A DNA stretch of 64,000 bases, from the NCBI RefSeq assembly GCF_020858115.1, contig NZ_JACYMM010000004.1, positions 186,001 to 250,000 on the forward strand, written 5' to 3'. This document shows positions 17,742 through 26,471 of the stretch, piece after piece (the first letter of the stretch is position 1; each line of letters begins with the position of its first letter). The stretch comes from Janthinobacterium sp. FW305-129. GTDB taxonomy: Bacteria; Pseudomonadota; Gammaproteobacteria; Burkholderiales; Burkholderiaceae_D. The notes below the pieces were generated by a model. The model was given only the letters and a program-made list of their open reading frames with translations. It was not told the DNA's origin and searched no databases. The translations under genes and the position numbers were made by a program.

Positions 17742-17865
17742 TCATATCTCCACTATCACAACATGTAATTGGATTGATATGCTGCAATGCGGCATCATGC
17801 ATCTGTCTCCTCTATCTTCCTCCAAGAAAATAGATTCAGCCCGCTCCCGTAGCGGGCTTTTTTTT
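17742..17865 (+). ncRNA. Six-copy structured RNA element, copy D
   Basis: Upstream block CATATCTCCACTATCACAAC and TTGGAT. Stem-loop 1 at 17779-17795 (ATGCTGC-AAT-GCGGCAT) is fully paired with one U-G. Stem-loop 2 at 17811-17834 has TCTAT/ATAGA and a changed inner helix TTC/GAA with a CTCC-containing loop, a compensatory change relative to copies B and C. The terminator at 17838-17858 has loop CCCGT and eight T. It lies 78 bases after the EVE-HNH gene. Confidence 0.6.
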
Positions 17866-17970
17866 GCCTGTCGCCGTCACACAGTGTAGGTAGCCGATGC
17901 CGTCGTCCGTTTCAGCGGGTCAGGCGTGACCCGCGCAAGACGGCCAGATGCATTCGAGCATGATTTCACA

Positions 17971-17983
17971 TGATCAGAATTCA
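17971..17983 (+). promoter_or_regulatory. Weak MetR-like site upstream of metE
   Basis: TGAT-CAGAA-TTCA matches the MetR consensus TGAA-N5-TTCA at seven of eight positions and lies about 80 bases before the metE start, followed by the AT-rich TATAAAATATTATC. There is no metR gene in the window, so this is only suggestive. Confidence 0.3.
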
Positions 17984-18062
17984 TGGATGTATAAAATATT
18001 ATCATTATTTTTAATGGATGGAACCTTCTATGATGTGTGCATACTTCATAAGGAGCACCGCC

Positions 18063-20351
18063 ATGACCGTCACGACACACAATCTGGGCTACCCGCGCAT
18101 CGGCGCCAAACGCGAACTGAAATTCGCCCTGGAAGACTACTGGAAGGGCCAAAGCAGCCTGGACGCGCTGGAAGGCCAGGGCGCCGAATTGCGCCAGCGC
18201 CACTGGCAAGACCAGCACGCGCTGGACTTCGCGCCCGTGGGCGACTTTTCCTTCTACGATCAGGTGCTGGACCTGAGTTTTACGCTGGGCAACCTGCCGC
18301 AGCGCGTGCGCGGCCTGGAAGGTGCCGCGCTCGACAACTATTTCCGCGTGGCCCGCGGCCGCTCGGCCAGCGACAGCGATTGCAGCTGCGTCCACGCCGG
18401 CGAAATGACGAAATGGTTCGACACCAATTACCACTACATCGTGCCGGAATTTTCGGCCGAGACGCAATTCAAGCTCGACAGCAGCCGCCTGTTGCAGCAA
18501 CTGGCGCAAGCGCGCCAGCTGGGCGTGAAAGCCAAGCCCGTACTGATCGGCCCCGTCACCTATTTGTGGCTGGGCAAGGCCAAGGATGATTCCGACAAGC
18601 TGGCGCTGCTGCAAGGCTTGCTACCCGTCTACGTGCAACTATTGCAGGAACTGGCCGCGCAAGGCGTGGAGTGGGTGCAGATCGATGAACCGATCCTCGT
18701 CACGGAACTCGACGGCGCCTGGCGGCAGGCGCTGGTGACGGCCTACGAGGCCTTGAGCAAGGTCAAGCACGTCAAATTGCTGCTGGCCACGTATTTTGGC
18801 AAGCTGCAAGACAACCTGGCACTGGCGTGCAAGCTGCCCGTGCAAGGCTTGCACCTGGACGCGATCAATGCCCGCGATGAGGTGGAGCAAGTGATCGCCC
18901 AATTGCCTGTCACCAGCGTGCTGTCGCTGGGCGTGGTGAATGGCCGCAATATCTGGAAGACGGATTTGAATGCAGTGCTGGCATGGCTGGAACCCGTGCA
19001 TGCCAGCCTGCAATCGCGCCTGTGGATCGCGCCGTCGTGCTCGCTGCTGCACGTGCCCGTCGACCTGAACAGCGAACAAAAGCTCGATGCCGATATCCAC
19101 TCCTGGCTGGCCTTCGCCCGCCAAAAGCTTGATGAAGTGCACACCATCGCCGGCGCCCTGAATAAGGGCCGCGCCGTCGTGCAGGCGGCGCTGGACGCCA
19201 ATCATGCCGCCGTGCAAGCGCGCCAGCAGTCGACCCGCGTGCACAATCCGCACGTGAAAGCGGCCGTGGCGCGCATCGATGCGACGTTGGGCCAGCGCGC
19301 CAGCGGCTATGCCGAGCGTGCCGCCAAGCAAGCTGCGCTGCTGCAACTGCCGCTGTATCCGACGACGACCATCGGCTCCTTCCCGCAGACGGCGGAAATC
19401 CGCCAGGCGCGCAGCCAGTTCCGCAGCGGCCAGCTCGATGCAGCCGGCTACAAGCAGCTGATGCAGGCGGAAATCGCCCATTGCGTGCAGGAACAGGAAA
19501 CTTTGGGCCTGGACGTCTTCGTGCATGGCGAAGCGGAACGCAACGACATGGTCGAATATTTTGGCGAACAGCTCGATGGCTACGCCTTCAGCCAGTTCGG
19601 CTGGGTGCAATCGTACGGTTCGCGCTGCGTCAAACCGCCCATCTTGTTTGGCGACATCAGCCGTCCGCGCGCCATGACGGTCGAGTGGAGCACCTATGCC
19701 CAGTCGCTGACGGACAAGCCGATGAAAGGCATGCTGACGGGCCCCGTCACCATCCTGAACTGGTCTTTCGTGCGCGACGACCAGCCCCGCAGCGTGTCGT
19801 GCTACCAGCTGGCGCTGGCCATGCGCGCCGAGGTGCAGGACCTGGAACGGGCCGGTATCCGCGTGATCCAGATCGACGAGGCGGCCTTGCGCGAAGGCTT
19901 GCCACTGCGCAAGTCGCAATGGGCCGAGTACCTGCGCTGGGCCGTGGAATCGTTCCGCATCACGGCCAATGGCGTGGCTGACGAAACGCAGATCCACACG
20001 CACATGTGCTATTCGGAATTCAACGACATCATCGCGCAGATCGCCGGCATGGATGCGGACGTCATCACCATTGAAACGTCGCGTTCCGACATGGAATTGC
20101 TCGACGCCTTCGATGATTTTAATTACCCGAACGCAATCGGCCCCGGCGTCTACGACATCCACTCGCCCAACATTCCAAGCCAGGAACAGATGGTGAGCCT
20201 GATGCGCAAGGCGGCCGAGCGCATTCCCGCCCAGCGCCTGTGGGTGAATCCCGATTGCGGCCTGAAGACGCGCGGCTGGAAGGAAGTGATTCCCGCGCTG
20301 GCGAATATGGTGGCGGCAGCGAAAACCTTGCGTGCCGATAACGTCGCCTGA
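18063..20351 (+). CDS. metE: Cobalamin-independent methionine synthase
   Basis: 762 residues from [26 protein letters not shown] sits eight bases before this ATG, while an upstream in-frame ATG (18018) has none. It is the full-length two-barrel MetE. The N-terminal half starts with the conserved GYPRIGxxRELK. The C-terminal catalytic barrel shows [10 protein letters not shown], the zinc ligands His and Cys in THMCYSEF, the third Cys in [11 protein letters not shown], and [11 protein letters not shown]. It transfers the methyl group of 5-methyltetrahydropteroyl-triglutamate to homocysteine in the cytoplasm. It is bracketed by RNA elements D and E. Confidence 0.97.
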   Translation: MTVTTHNLGYPRIGAKRELKFALEDYWKGQSSLDALEGQGAELRQRHWQDQHALDFAPVGDFSFYDQVLDLSFTLGNLPQRVRGLEGAALDNYFRVARGRSASDSDCSCVHAGEMTKWFDTNYHYIVPEFSAETQFKLDSSRLLQQLAQARQLGVKAKPVLIGPVTYLWLGKAKDDSDKLALLQGLLPVYVQLLQELAAQGVEWVQIDEPILVTELDGAWRQALVTAYEALSKVKHVKLLLATYFGKLQDNLALACKLPVQGLHLDAINARDEVEQVIAQLPVTSVLSLGVVNGRNIWKTDLNAVLAWLEPVHASLQSRLWIAPSCSLLHVPVDLNSEQKLDADIHSWLAFARQKLDEVHTIAGALNKGRAVVQAALDANHAAVQARQQSTRVHNPHVKAAVARIDATLGQRASGYAERAAKQAALLQLPLYPTTTIGSFPQTAEIRQARSQFRSGQLDAAGYKQLMQAEIAHCVQEQETLGLDVFVHGEAERNDMVEYFGEQLDGYAFSQFGWVQSYGSRCVKPPILFGDISRPRAMTVEWSTYAQSLTDKPMKGMLTGPVTILNWSFVRDDQPRSVSCYQLALAMRAEVQDLERAGIRVIQIDEAALREGLPLRKSQWAEYLRWAVESFRITANGVADETQIHTHMCYSEFNDIIAQIAGMDADVITIETSRSDMELLDAFDDFNYPNAIGPGVYDIHSPNIPSQEQMVSLMRKAAERIPAQRLWVNPDCGLKTRGWKEVIPALANMVAAAKTLRADNVA

Positions 20352-20384
20352 GGACGGCAGGGGAAAGGGCAGATATAGGGAATA

Positions 20385-20506
20385 GCTATTTCTGTCATCA
20401 CAACATGCAATTGGATTTATATGTTGCGACGCGGCATCATTCACCTGTCTCCTCTACTTCCTCACAGGAATTAGATTCAGCCCGCTCCCGCAGCGGGCTT
20501 TTTTTT
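20385..20506 (+). ncRNA. Six-copy structured RNA element, copy E
   Basis: Upstream block TATTTCTGTCATCACAACAT and TTGGAT. Stem-loop 1 at 20421-20437 (ATGTTGC-GAC-GCGGCAT) pairs fully with two U-G pairs. Stem-loop 2 at 20453-20475 has arms TCTA/TAGA and TTCC/GGAA with loop TCACA, so both sides changed relative to A-D while pairing is kept. Terminator at 20479-20499, eight T. It differs from copy F at only three positions. It lies 33 bases after metE. Confidence 0.6.
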
Positions 20507-20588
20507 GCCGTTGCACCTTATCGCGCGGGCCGCCACGGCTGCATCGCTTAAGATACCCTTGCTAAACCATGCACAAGGAGACAAGTTG

Positions 20589-21083
20589 ATGACACCTTTG
20601 TTTTACGCAGCCGGCATGCTGGCGCTGATGGCGCTCGGCGCATGCTCGGAGGAGCGGCATCCGCTTGATCGCCACTTGGGCCAGTTGCGTCCGGAGACGG
20701 TCGCCGCGCTGCCTGATATGGGGTGGCCGCCCGGCACGCTGCTGTGCCCGCTGACCATGTATCAGAGCGAGCTGCCCGGTTCGGCGCCTCCTGCGGACAG
20801 GGTCAACGCCTTCCTTAAGCAAAAGCAATTCCTGGGGGATGAAGGCCTTTGGTCGCTCATCGTTGTCAAACCGATGCCCGAAGGGGACGCCGGCATCGAA
20901 CAGTTGCTTTTCAAGCGCGCGGACTATGACGTGTTCAATGAGCCGGAAATGCTCAAGCGCGAAGGAGGGACATTGCCGACGGGGTTTGTGCCGCAGACTT
21001 GCGTATCGGTGGAACGCGCCCGCGTGCTGGTCACTCGCCCGCAAAGATCGGATCGAACGCTGATCGTTTTTGGAGCGGCCTGA
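20589..21083 (+). CDS. Small hypothetical lipoprotein
   Basis: 164 residues. The chosen start MTPLFYAAGMLAL has a strong AAGGAGACAAG upstream; the longer frame from 20505 would hide the signal. The signal peptide ends in a lipobox (LGAC, Cys at residue 16). The mature part has two further cysteines (in LLCPLTM and QTCVSVE) that could form a disulfide, and no recognised domain. It stands alone between RNA copies E and F, so the gene and one RNA copy may have been inserted or duplicated together. Confidence 0.75.
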   Translation: MTPLFYAAGMLALMALGACSEERHPLDRHLGQLRPETVAALPDMGWPPGTLLCPLTMYQSELPGSAPPADRVNAFLKQKQFLGDEGLWSLIVVKPMPEGDAGIEQLLFKRADYDVFNEPEMLKREGGTLPTGFVPQTCVSVERARVLVTRPQRSDRTLIVFGAA

Positions 21084-21101
21084 ACGAGATATTGATAGAC
21101 G

Positions 21102-21223
21102 CTATTTCTGTCATCACAACATGCAATTGGATTTGTATGTTGCGATGCGGCATCATTGCACCTGTCTCCTCTACTTCCTCACAGGAATTAGATTCAGCCC
21201 GCTCCCGCAGCGGGCTTTTTTTT
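21102..21223 (+). ncRNA. Six-copy structured RNA element, copy F
   Basis: Nearly identical to copy E. Stem-loop 1 at 21137-21153 (ATGTTGC-GAT-GCGGCAT), stem-loop 2 at 21170-21192 with TTCC/GGAA and loop TCACA, terminator at 21196-21216 followed by eight T. The differences from E are one base before stem-loop 1, one base in its loop and one inserted G in the linker. It lies 19 bases after the lipoprotein gene. Confidence 0.6.
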
Positions 21224-21326
21224 GCCCGTTTTTAAGGCGCAAACCTGCGCACGCTTGCTTGTCATCATCGCCATCGTGTTGCTTTTGTGCATGCTAAACT
21301 GGGCCTTCCCCAGACCAAGGTTTCTG

Positions 21327-22916
21327 ATGCTTCAATTATTTCGCCACACGCTGGAGTCCACACCCATCCTCGCCCTGTTTCTTGTCATCGGCGCCGGTTA
21401 TGCGCTGGGGCGCATCAGCGTGTTCGGTTTTTCGCTGGGCGTGGGCGGCGTGCTGTTCGCGGGGCTGGCGCTGGGCGCCTTTGCGCCCGGCTCCGTGCCG
21501 CCGCCCATGGTCGGCTCCATCGGCCTGCTGCTGTTCCTGTATGGCATAGGCGTGCAGTACGGCGTGCAGTTTTTCGCCGGCTTGCGCGGCGCGGGGCAGA
21601 AACACAACCTGATCGCCTTTGCCGCCGTCATGGGCGGCCTGGCCGTATCCGTCTGGGGCGGGCAGTGGATCGATATCTCGCTGCGCATGGCCAGCGGCGT
21701 GTTTGCCGGCGCCATGACCAGCACGGCCGCCCTGCAGGCGGCGCTGGAAGCGTCGCACGGCAATGGCGACGCGGCCGTCGGCTATGCGGTGGCGTATCCG
21801 TTCGGCGTCGTCGGCCCCATGCTGGGCCTGTACCTGGCCGGGCGGATACTAAAACCCGTGCTGACGCCGCCGCCGGCGCCCATCGTCGTGTCGGAAATTA
21901 CCATCGACGAAGCGAAACTGGCGGGCGCGGCCCTGTCCGAGCTGGCCGATGGCCCGCTGGCGGGCGTGCAAGTGATCGGCGTGCGCCAGGGCCACCAGAA
22001 CCGCTTGCCGGACCCGTCGCTGGTACTCGGCGTGGGCGATGCGCTGATGGTGTCTGGCACGGTGGCGGGCGTGGAAGCGGCGCGTACGGCGCTGGGCCAC
22101 CTGGACCCGGGCCGGCTGATGAAGGACCGCAGCGCGTTCGACGGCACGGAAGTGTTCGTGTCGGACGCGGAAATCGTCGGCGTGCCCCTGGGCGAACTGA
22201 ACCTGTCGAAAGACTTTCCATTGCAAATCGCCTTCATCCGGCGTGGCGACGCCATGATTCTGCCCCATCCTTTCCTGACGCTGGAATTCGGCGACCGGGT
22301 GATGGCCATTGCGCCAGCGAAACATGCGGCCGACGTGCGCAAGCTGTTCGGCAATTCCATCACGGCCACGGCCGAGTTCAGCTATGTCTCGCTGGGCATG
22401 GGCATGGTGCTGGGTGTGCTGCTGGGCCTGGTGCCGATACCCTTGCCGTGGATAGGTTCGTTCAGCCTGGGCCTGGCGGGCGGCCCGCTGGTGATGGCGC
22501 TGATCCTGGGACGCCTGGGCCGTGTCGGCAAGATCAGCTGGCGTTTGCCCCTGTCGGCCAACCTGGTGATGCGCAACTACGGCTTGACGATTTTCCTCGC
22601 TTCCGTCGGCATGGCCTCCGGCTTGCCGTTCGTGCAGCAGGTGGGCGCCGACGGCTTGCCCATGCTGGCGCTGGGGGCCGTGACGGTGCTGGTGGTGGTG
22701 GTCCTCGTGGTGATTTTGGGCAAGGTATTCCTGCGCCTGCCGTTTCCCGAGTTGCTCGGTATCGCGGCCGGTGCCACGGGCAACCCGGCCGTGCTGGTGT
22801 TCGCCAACCGCCTGGCCAGGTCGGACCGCCCGAACCTCGGCTATGCGATGATTTTCCCCAGCATGACCATTGTCAAGATCGTGGCCGTGCAGGTGTTGCT
22901 GCATTTGTATGGGTGA
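21327..22916 (+). CDS. AspT/YbjL-type transporter with RCK_C domains
   Basis: 529 residues from MLQLFRHTLE (AAGG upstream); the longer frame from 21222 runs back into copy F's tail. Two blocks of about five membrane segments flank a cytoplasmic region (about 180-350) with two TrkA_C/RCK_C-like domains (SELADGPLAGVQVIGVRQGH and VPLGELNLSKDFPLQIAFI regions). The C-terminal block includes GIAAGATGNPAVLVFAN, typical of the aspartate:alanine exchanger (AAE) family. Relatives exchange dicarboxylates or amino acids; the substrate here is not predictable. It is a single gene. Confidence 0.88.
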   Translation: MLQLFRHTLESTPILALFLVIGAGYALGRISVFGFSLGVGGVLFAGLALGAFAPGSVPPPMVGSIGLLLFLYGIGVQYGVQFFAGLRGAGQKHNLIAFAAVMGGLAVSVWGGQWIDISLRMASGVFAGAMTSTAALQAALEASHGNGDAAVGYAVAYPFGVVGPMLGLYLAGRILKPVLTPPPAPIVVSEITIDEAKLAGAALSELADGPLAGVQVIGVRQGHQNRLPDPSLVLGVGDALMVSGTVAGVEAARTALGHLDPGRLMKDRSAFDGTEVFVSDAEIVGVPLGELNLSKDFPLQIAFIRRGDAMILPHPFLTLEFGDRVMAIAPAKHAADVRKLFGNSITATAEFSYVSLGMGMVLGVLLGLVPIPLPWIGSFSLGLAGGPLVMALILGRLGRVGKISWRLPLSANLVMRNYGLTIFLASVGMASGLPFVQQVGADGLPMLALGAVTVLVVVVLVVILGKVFLRLPFPELLGIAAGATGNPAVLVFANRLARSDRPNLGYAMIFPSMTIVKIVAVQVLLHLYG

Positions 22917-23114
22917 TTGCGGCCTGGATTTTTATCTAAACTTCAGCTTACCCGCGTCTTTCAACACAATAGGCCAACAGCAGATATTCGCATCGATGTG
23001 ACAATGTGTGAATTTTTCTTATTGGCAATTCGTTAAGCTCTGGGGGCGCATCCTGCCGAAGCCGCTCAAACAGGTGACCGCGCTGGTGGCGCTAATGAGA
23101 CAGGAACGAATTTG

Positions 23115-23330
23115 ATGAGCAATAATTTATGGTTGGGTACCGTTGTTTTGGTATCCTTCATTTCAGGATGTACCGAATCTCCGCCAGCGAAGAGCCCGGA
23201 AGAAATTGAAAAAATTGCGTTAGATTGTGGTGCGACAAAGCCACAAATTGAGGCATGGTTTGCAACGCATAAAACCGGTTGGGCGGAGCACGTCGCCGAA
23301 GGCGTGAAGTGCATTCAAGATCATCCTTAG
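23115..23330 (+). CDS. Small hypothetical lipoprotein
   Basis: 71 residues with a lipoprotein signal: MSNNLWLGTVVLVSFISGC, where the Cys follows ISG. The mature 52 residues are charged and contain two more Cys (LDCGATKPQIEAWFATHK and GVKCIQDHP), possibly a disulfide-stabilised helical hairpin. An AGGAACG lies eleven bases before the ATG. No family is recognised. The codon use is less GC-biased than that of the large neighbours. Confidence 0.6.
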   Translation: MSNNLWLGTVVLVSFISGCTESPPAKSPEEIEKIALDCGATKPQIEAWFATHKTGWAEHVAEGVKCIQDHP

Positions 23331-23490
23331 GCTGCGAGAGAATATTCCCGCAATACCCATGTTTGCGATGATTTTTTCGGCTATCGATCGACAATAAAGC
23401 AGTAAATCCGACACACGTGGGCGAGGCTCCTTGGCGCTTCGACTAATGGCCAAAAGCAGGCTGTAATGAACACCTACTGAAGGAATAAAT

Positions 23491-23880
23491 TTGCCACCGA
23501 TGCGTTTCTTCATCTTCATTGTGGTTTCCTTGCTTGTATTCATCGGCATCCTGCGCTGGACCTTGCGCGCCAGGCCGGTCATGCCGACCGCTGGCCTGAC
23601 TTGCGGCATTGCTTTCGTCGTCGTCGTTGTCGGCATGTGTTTTGCCAAGTTCGGTGCGACCGCCGGGTTTCCATGGCCGGTCTACTATGGCGTCCCGGCC
23701 GCCGCAACACTTGCGCTTCCTCCGCTGGCATTCCGCATGCAGCGCAGCGAGTTCGCCTGGTATGTGTTGCTGGCCTTTGCCTCGTCGCCGGCAATCCACG
23801 CAGTCTTCTCATTGTTCGTGGGTTGGCATGAGTACATGCCATTTTGGCCTATTCCTTCACTCTGGGAGATGCACTCCTGA
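23491..23880 (+). CDS. Small membrane protein, four predicted segments
   Basis: 129 residues from a TTG start, preferred because AAGGA is six bases upstream of it; the first ATG (23500) is too far from that site. Hydrophobic stretches at about 5-22, 34-52, 66-82 and 92-112 suggest a four-helix inner-membrane protein. No motif or family is recognised. It stands alone, and the 237 bases to the next gene (23881-24117) contain no supported feature other than a weak TACAAT. Confidence 0.55.
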   Translation: MPPMRFFIFIVVSLLVFIGILRWTLRARPVMPTAGLTCGIAFVVVVVGMCFAKFGATAGFPWPVYYGVPAAATLALPPLAFRMQRSEFAWYVLLAFASSPAIHAVFSLFVGWHEYMPFWPIPSLWEMHS

Positions 23881-24117
23881 CTGTGTCGCGAAGCTATGGC
23901 GGCTGTGTCTGCCATTACATTCGGGCATGCACTCACTGGTAGCCGTCGGCGGCGGCTGGCCAATTCCAGTCAACTCCCTCTTCGCGCCAGCCCATGTAAA
24001 ACCCCTGGCGCCGCTCCCAATCTGTTGTACAATCCTTGAGAACGGTCGTGCTTTTTTGTGCGCTGAGCTTCCTTGCGTGCAGTCATCACGGCAACCGACA
24101 AGAACAAGGAGACAGAC

Positions 24118-25308
24118 ATGGACTTGCATTACACGGCCGGGGAGACGGCTTTCCGCGACACGGTGCGCGCCTTCCTCGACACCCATCTGCCGGCGGACTT
24201 GCAGCGCAAGGTGCGCCAGCATTTGCGCCTGGTCAAGGACGATTATGTACGCTGGCACAAGATTGTCGCGCAACAAGGCTGGGCCGCGCCGGCCTGGCCC
24301 GTCGAATACGGCGGCACGGGCTGGACGTCCGTGCAGCGCCACATCTGGGAAGACGAGTGCGCGCGCGCCGCCACGCCGCCGATTTTGCCGTTTGGCATCA
24401 ACATGGTGGCGCCCGTCATCATGGCCTTCGCCAACGCCGAACAAAAGGCATATTATCTGCCGCGCATCTTGAATTGCGACGACTGGTGGTGCCAGGGCTA
24501 TTCGGAGCCCGGTGCCGGTTCCGACCTCGCCTCGCTGAAAACCACTGCCGAGCGCGACGGCGACCATTACATCGTCAACGGCCAGAAAACCTGGACCACC
24601 CTGGGCCAGCACGCGGACATGATCTTTTGCCTGGTGCGCACGGATAGCACGGTGCGCAAGCAGGAAGGCATCAGTTTCCTGTTGATCGACATGAAAACGC
24701 CGGGCATCACCGTGCGCCCCATCATCATGCTCGACGAAGAACATGAAGTGAACGAAGTCTTTTTCGACAACGTGCGCGTGCCCGTCAGCAATCTGGTCGG
24801 CCAGGAAAACAAGGGCTGGACCTACGCCAAGTATCTGCTGGGCCACGAGCGCACGGGCATCGCCGCCGTCGGCCGCTCGAAGCGCGAATTGACATTCCTC
24901 AAGCAGCTGGCCATGCAGCAGAGCAAACGCGGCGCGCCGCTGCTGCACGATCCCGCGTTTGCCGCCAAGGTCGCCACGCTGGAAATCGAATTGATGGCGC
25001 TGGAAATGACGGTCTTGCGCGTCATCAGCGAAGAGGGCAAGGGGCCGGGGCCGCAGGCATCGATGCTGAAGGTGCGCGGCTCCGAGTTACAGCAGCAGCT
25101 GACGGAACTGATGGTCGAAGCCATCGGCCCGCAAGCCTTGCCTTTCGATCCGGACTTCCTCGATGGCGGCGCGCCGCATTGCGCGGGCGGCGATGATCTG
25201 GCCGCGCCGCTGGCCGCGTATTACTTCAATTACCGCAAGACATCGATCTATGGCGGCTCGAATGAAATCCAGAAAAACATCATCACGCAGATGATCCTGG
25301 GCCTGTAA
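24118..25308 (+). CDS. Acyl-CoA dehydrogenase, first subunit-like
   Basis: 396 residues from MDLHYTAGETAF, with AAGGAGACAGAC before the ATG. The normal acyl-CoA dehydrogenase layout is seen: N-terminal helical domain, middle beta domain with QGYSEPGAGSDLASL and KTWTTLG (FAD/substrate loop), and C-terminal helices ending in YGGSNEIQKNIITQMILGL. First gene of a four-gene operon (ACAD, ACAD, MaoC, MaoC). Paired ACADs of this kind often form heterotetramers that oxidise bulky or branched acyl-CoAs, for example steroid side-chain or ring degradation intermediates; the substrate here is open. Confidence 0.92.
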   Translation: MDLHYTAGETAFRDTVRAFLDTHLPADLQRKVRQHLRLVKDDYVRWHKIVAQQGWAAPAWPVEYGGTGWTSVQRHIWEDECARAATPPILPFGINMVAPVIMAFANAEQKAYYLPRILNCDDWWCQGYSEPGAGSDLASLKTTAERDGDHYIVNGQKTWTTLGQHADMIFCLVRTDSTVRKQEGISFLLIDMKTPGITVRPIIMLDEEHEVNEVFFDNVRVPVSNLVGQENKGWTYAKYLLGHERTGIAAVGRSKRELTFLKQLAMQQSKRGAPLLHDPAFAAKVATLEIELMALEMTVLRVISEEGKGPGPQASMLKVRGSELQQQLTELMVEAIGPQALPFDPDFLDGGAPHCAGGDDLAAPLAAYYFNYRKTSIYGGSNEIQKNIITQMILGL

Positions 25309-25325
25309 GGCGACAAGGAGACGAC

Positions 25326-26471
25326 ATGGACTTCCAATTCAATCAAGAACAGCAGCAATTCGCCGATGCGCTCAAGCGCTGGGTCGACAAGGATTACCCG
25401 TTTGAAACGCGGCAAAAAATCATCCATTCGGCCACGGGCACGTCCGATGCCGCCTGGGCCACCCTGGCCGAGCTGGGCATGACGGCCTTGCCGCTGCCGG
25501 CCAGCGCGGGCGGTTTCGACGGCACGGCCGTCGACATGCTGCTGGTGATGCAGGAACTGGGGCGTGGCCTGGTGGTCGAACCATACCTGGCCACCGTGCT
25601 TGGGGCGCGCTTTTTGACCCTGGCGGGCGGCCACGATGCCGTGCTGGAGCAAGTGGCCAGCGGCAGCCTGAAGCTCGCTTGCGCGCTGGGCGAGCGCCAG
25701 TCGCGCCATGACATGCACGATATCGCCACCACAGCCAACGCCAGCGGCGAAGGTTTCGTGCTCGACGGCGAGAAAACCGTCGTCATCCATGGCGCGCAGG
25801 CGGATTCTCTGATCGTCTCGGCGCGCAGCGGCGGCGGACAGATGGACACGGACGGCATTTCGCTGTTCCTCGTGCCCGTTGACGCGCCCGGCGTTTCCGT
25901 GCGCGACTACCGCACCATCGACGGCCAGCGCGCCGCCACTGTGACCCTCGTGCAAGTGGTGCTGGGCCACGACGCGCTGATCGGACAAAAGGGGCAGGGC
26001 TGGCCCGTGCTCGACGCGGCGCTCGACTATGGTGCCGCCTTGTTGTGCGCGGAAGCCGTGGGCGCCATGGATGCCATCTTTGCCGCCACGCTTGAATACT
26101 TAAAAACGCGCCAGCAGTTCGGCGCGCCGATCGGCAAGTTCCAGGCCTTGCAGCATCGCATGGCCGACATGTTCATCCACCTGGAGCAAGCCCGTTCGAT
26201 GGCCATGCTGGCCGCCGCCAAGGCCGGCAGCGAGGATGCGGCGGAGCGCCGCCGCACCGTGTCCGCCGCCAAGGCGCGCGTGGGGCTGGCCGCCACCTTT
26301 GTCGGCCAGCAAGCCGTGCAATTGCATGGCGGCATGGGCGTTACCGATGAATTGCCTGCCGCACACCACTTCAAACGCCTCTCGATGATCGCCCTGACCC
26401 TGGGCGACGTGGACCATCACATCGAGCGCTTTATCGCCCAGCCGGGCTTTTTGCCGACGGAGACCGCATGA
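25326..26471 (+). CDS. Acyl-CoA dehydrogenase, second subunit-like
   Basis: 381 residues, CAAGGAGACGAC before the ATG, 17 bases after the previous stop. Same fold as its upstream partner but more diverged: the middle domain has GFVLDGEKTVVIHGAQADSL, and the C-terminus has VQLHGGMGVTDELPAAHHFK instead of the YGGSNEI motif. The RQQFGAPIGKFQALQHRMAD segment, where FAD phosphates bind, is intact. This one-intact, one-diverged pairing fits an alpha2-beta2 acyl-CoA dehydrogenase. The stop overlaps the next start by four bases. Confidence 0.92.
   Translation: MDFQFNQEQQQFADALKRWVDKDYPFETRQKIIHSATGTSDAAWATLAELGMTALPLPASAGGFDGTAVDMLLVMQELGRGLVVEPYLATVLGARFLTLAGGHDAVLEQVASGSLKLACALGERQSRHDMHDIATTANASGEGFVLDGEKTVVIHGAQADSLIVSARSGGGQMDTDGISLFLVPVDAPGVSVRDYRTIDGQRAATVTLVQVVLGHDALIGQKGQGWPVLDAALDYGAALLCAEAVGAMDAIFAATLEYLKTRQQFGAPIGKFQALQHRMADMFIHLEQARSMAMLAAAKAGSEDAAERRRTVSAAKARVGLAATFVGQQAVQLHGGMGVTDELPAAHHFKRLSMIALTLGDVDHHIERFIAQPGFLPTETA

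Noticed and set aside
20415..20435. Sigma-54 promoter inside the repeated RNA elements
   Set aside because: A GG...GC pair is conserved in all copies, but the spacing is 11 bases between them instead of the strictly required 10.
7799..21223. RNA elements as CRISPR-like or IS-derived repeats
   Set aside because: Spacing is gene-sized and irregular, no terminal inverted repeats or target duplications are visible, there is no transposase frame, and the terminator arms are the best conserved part.
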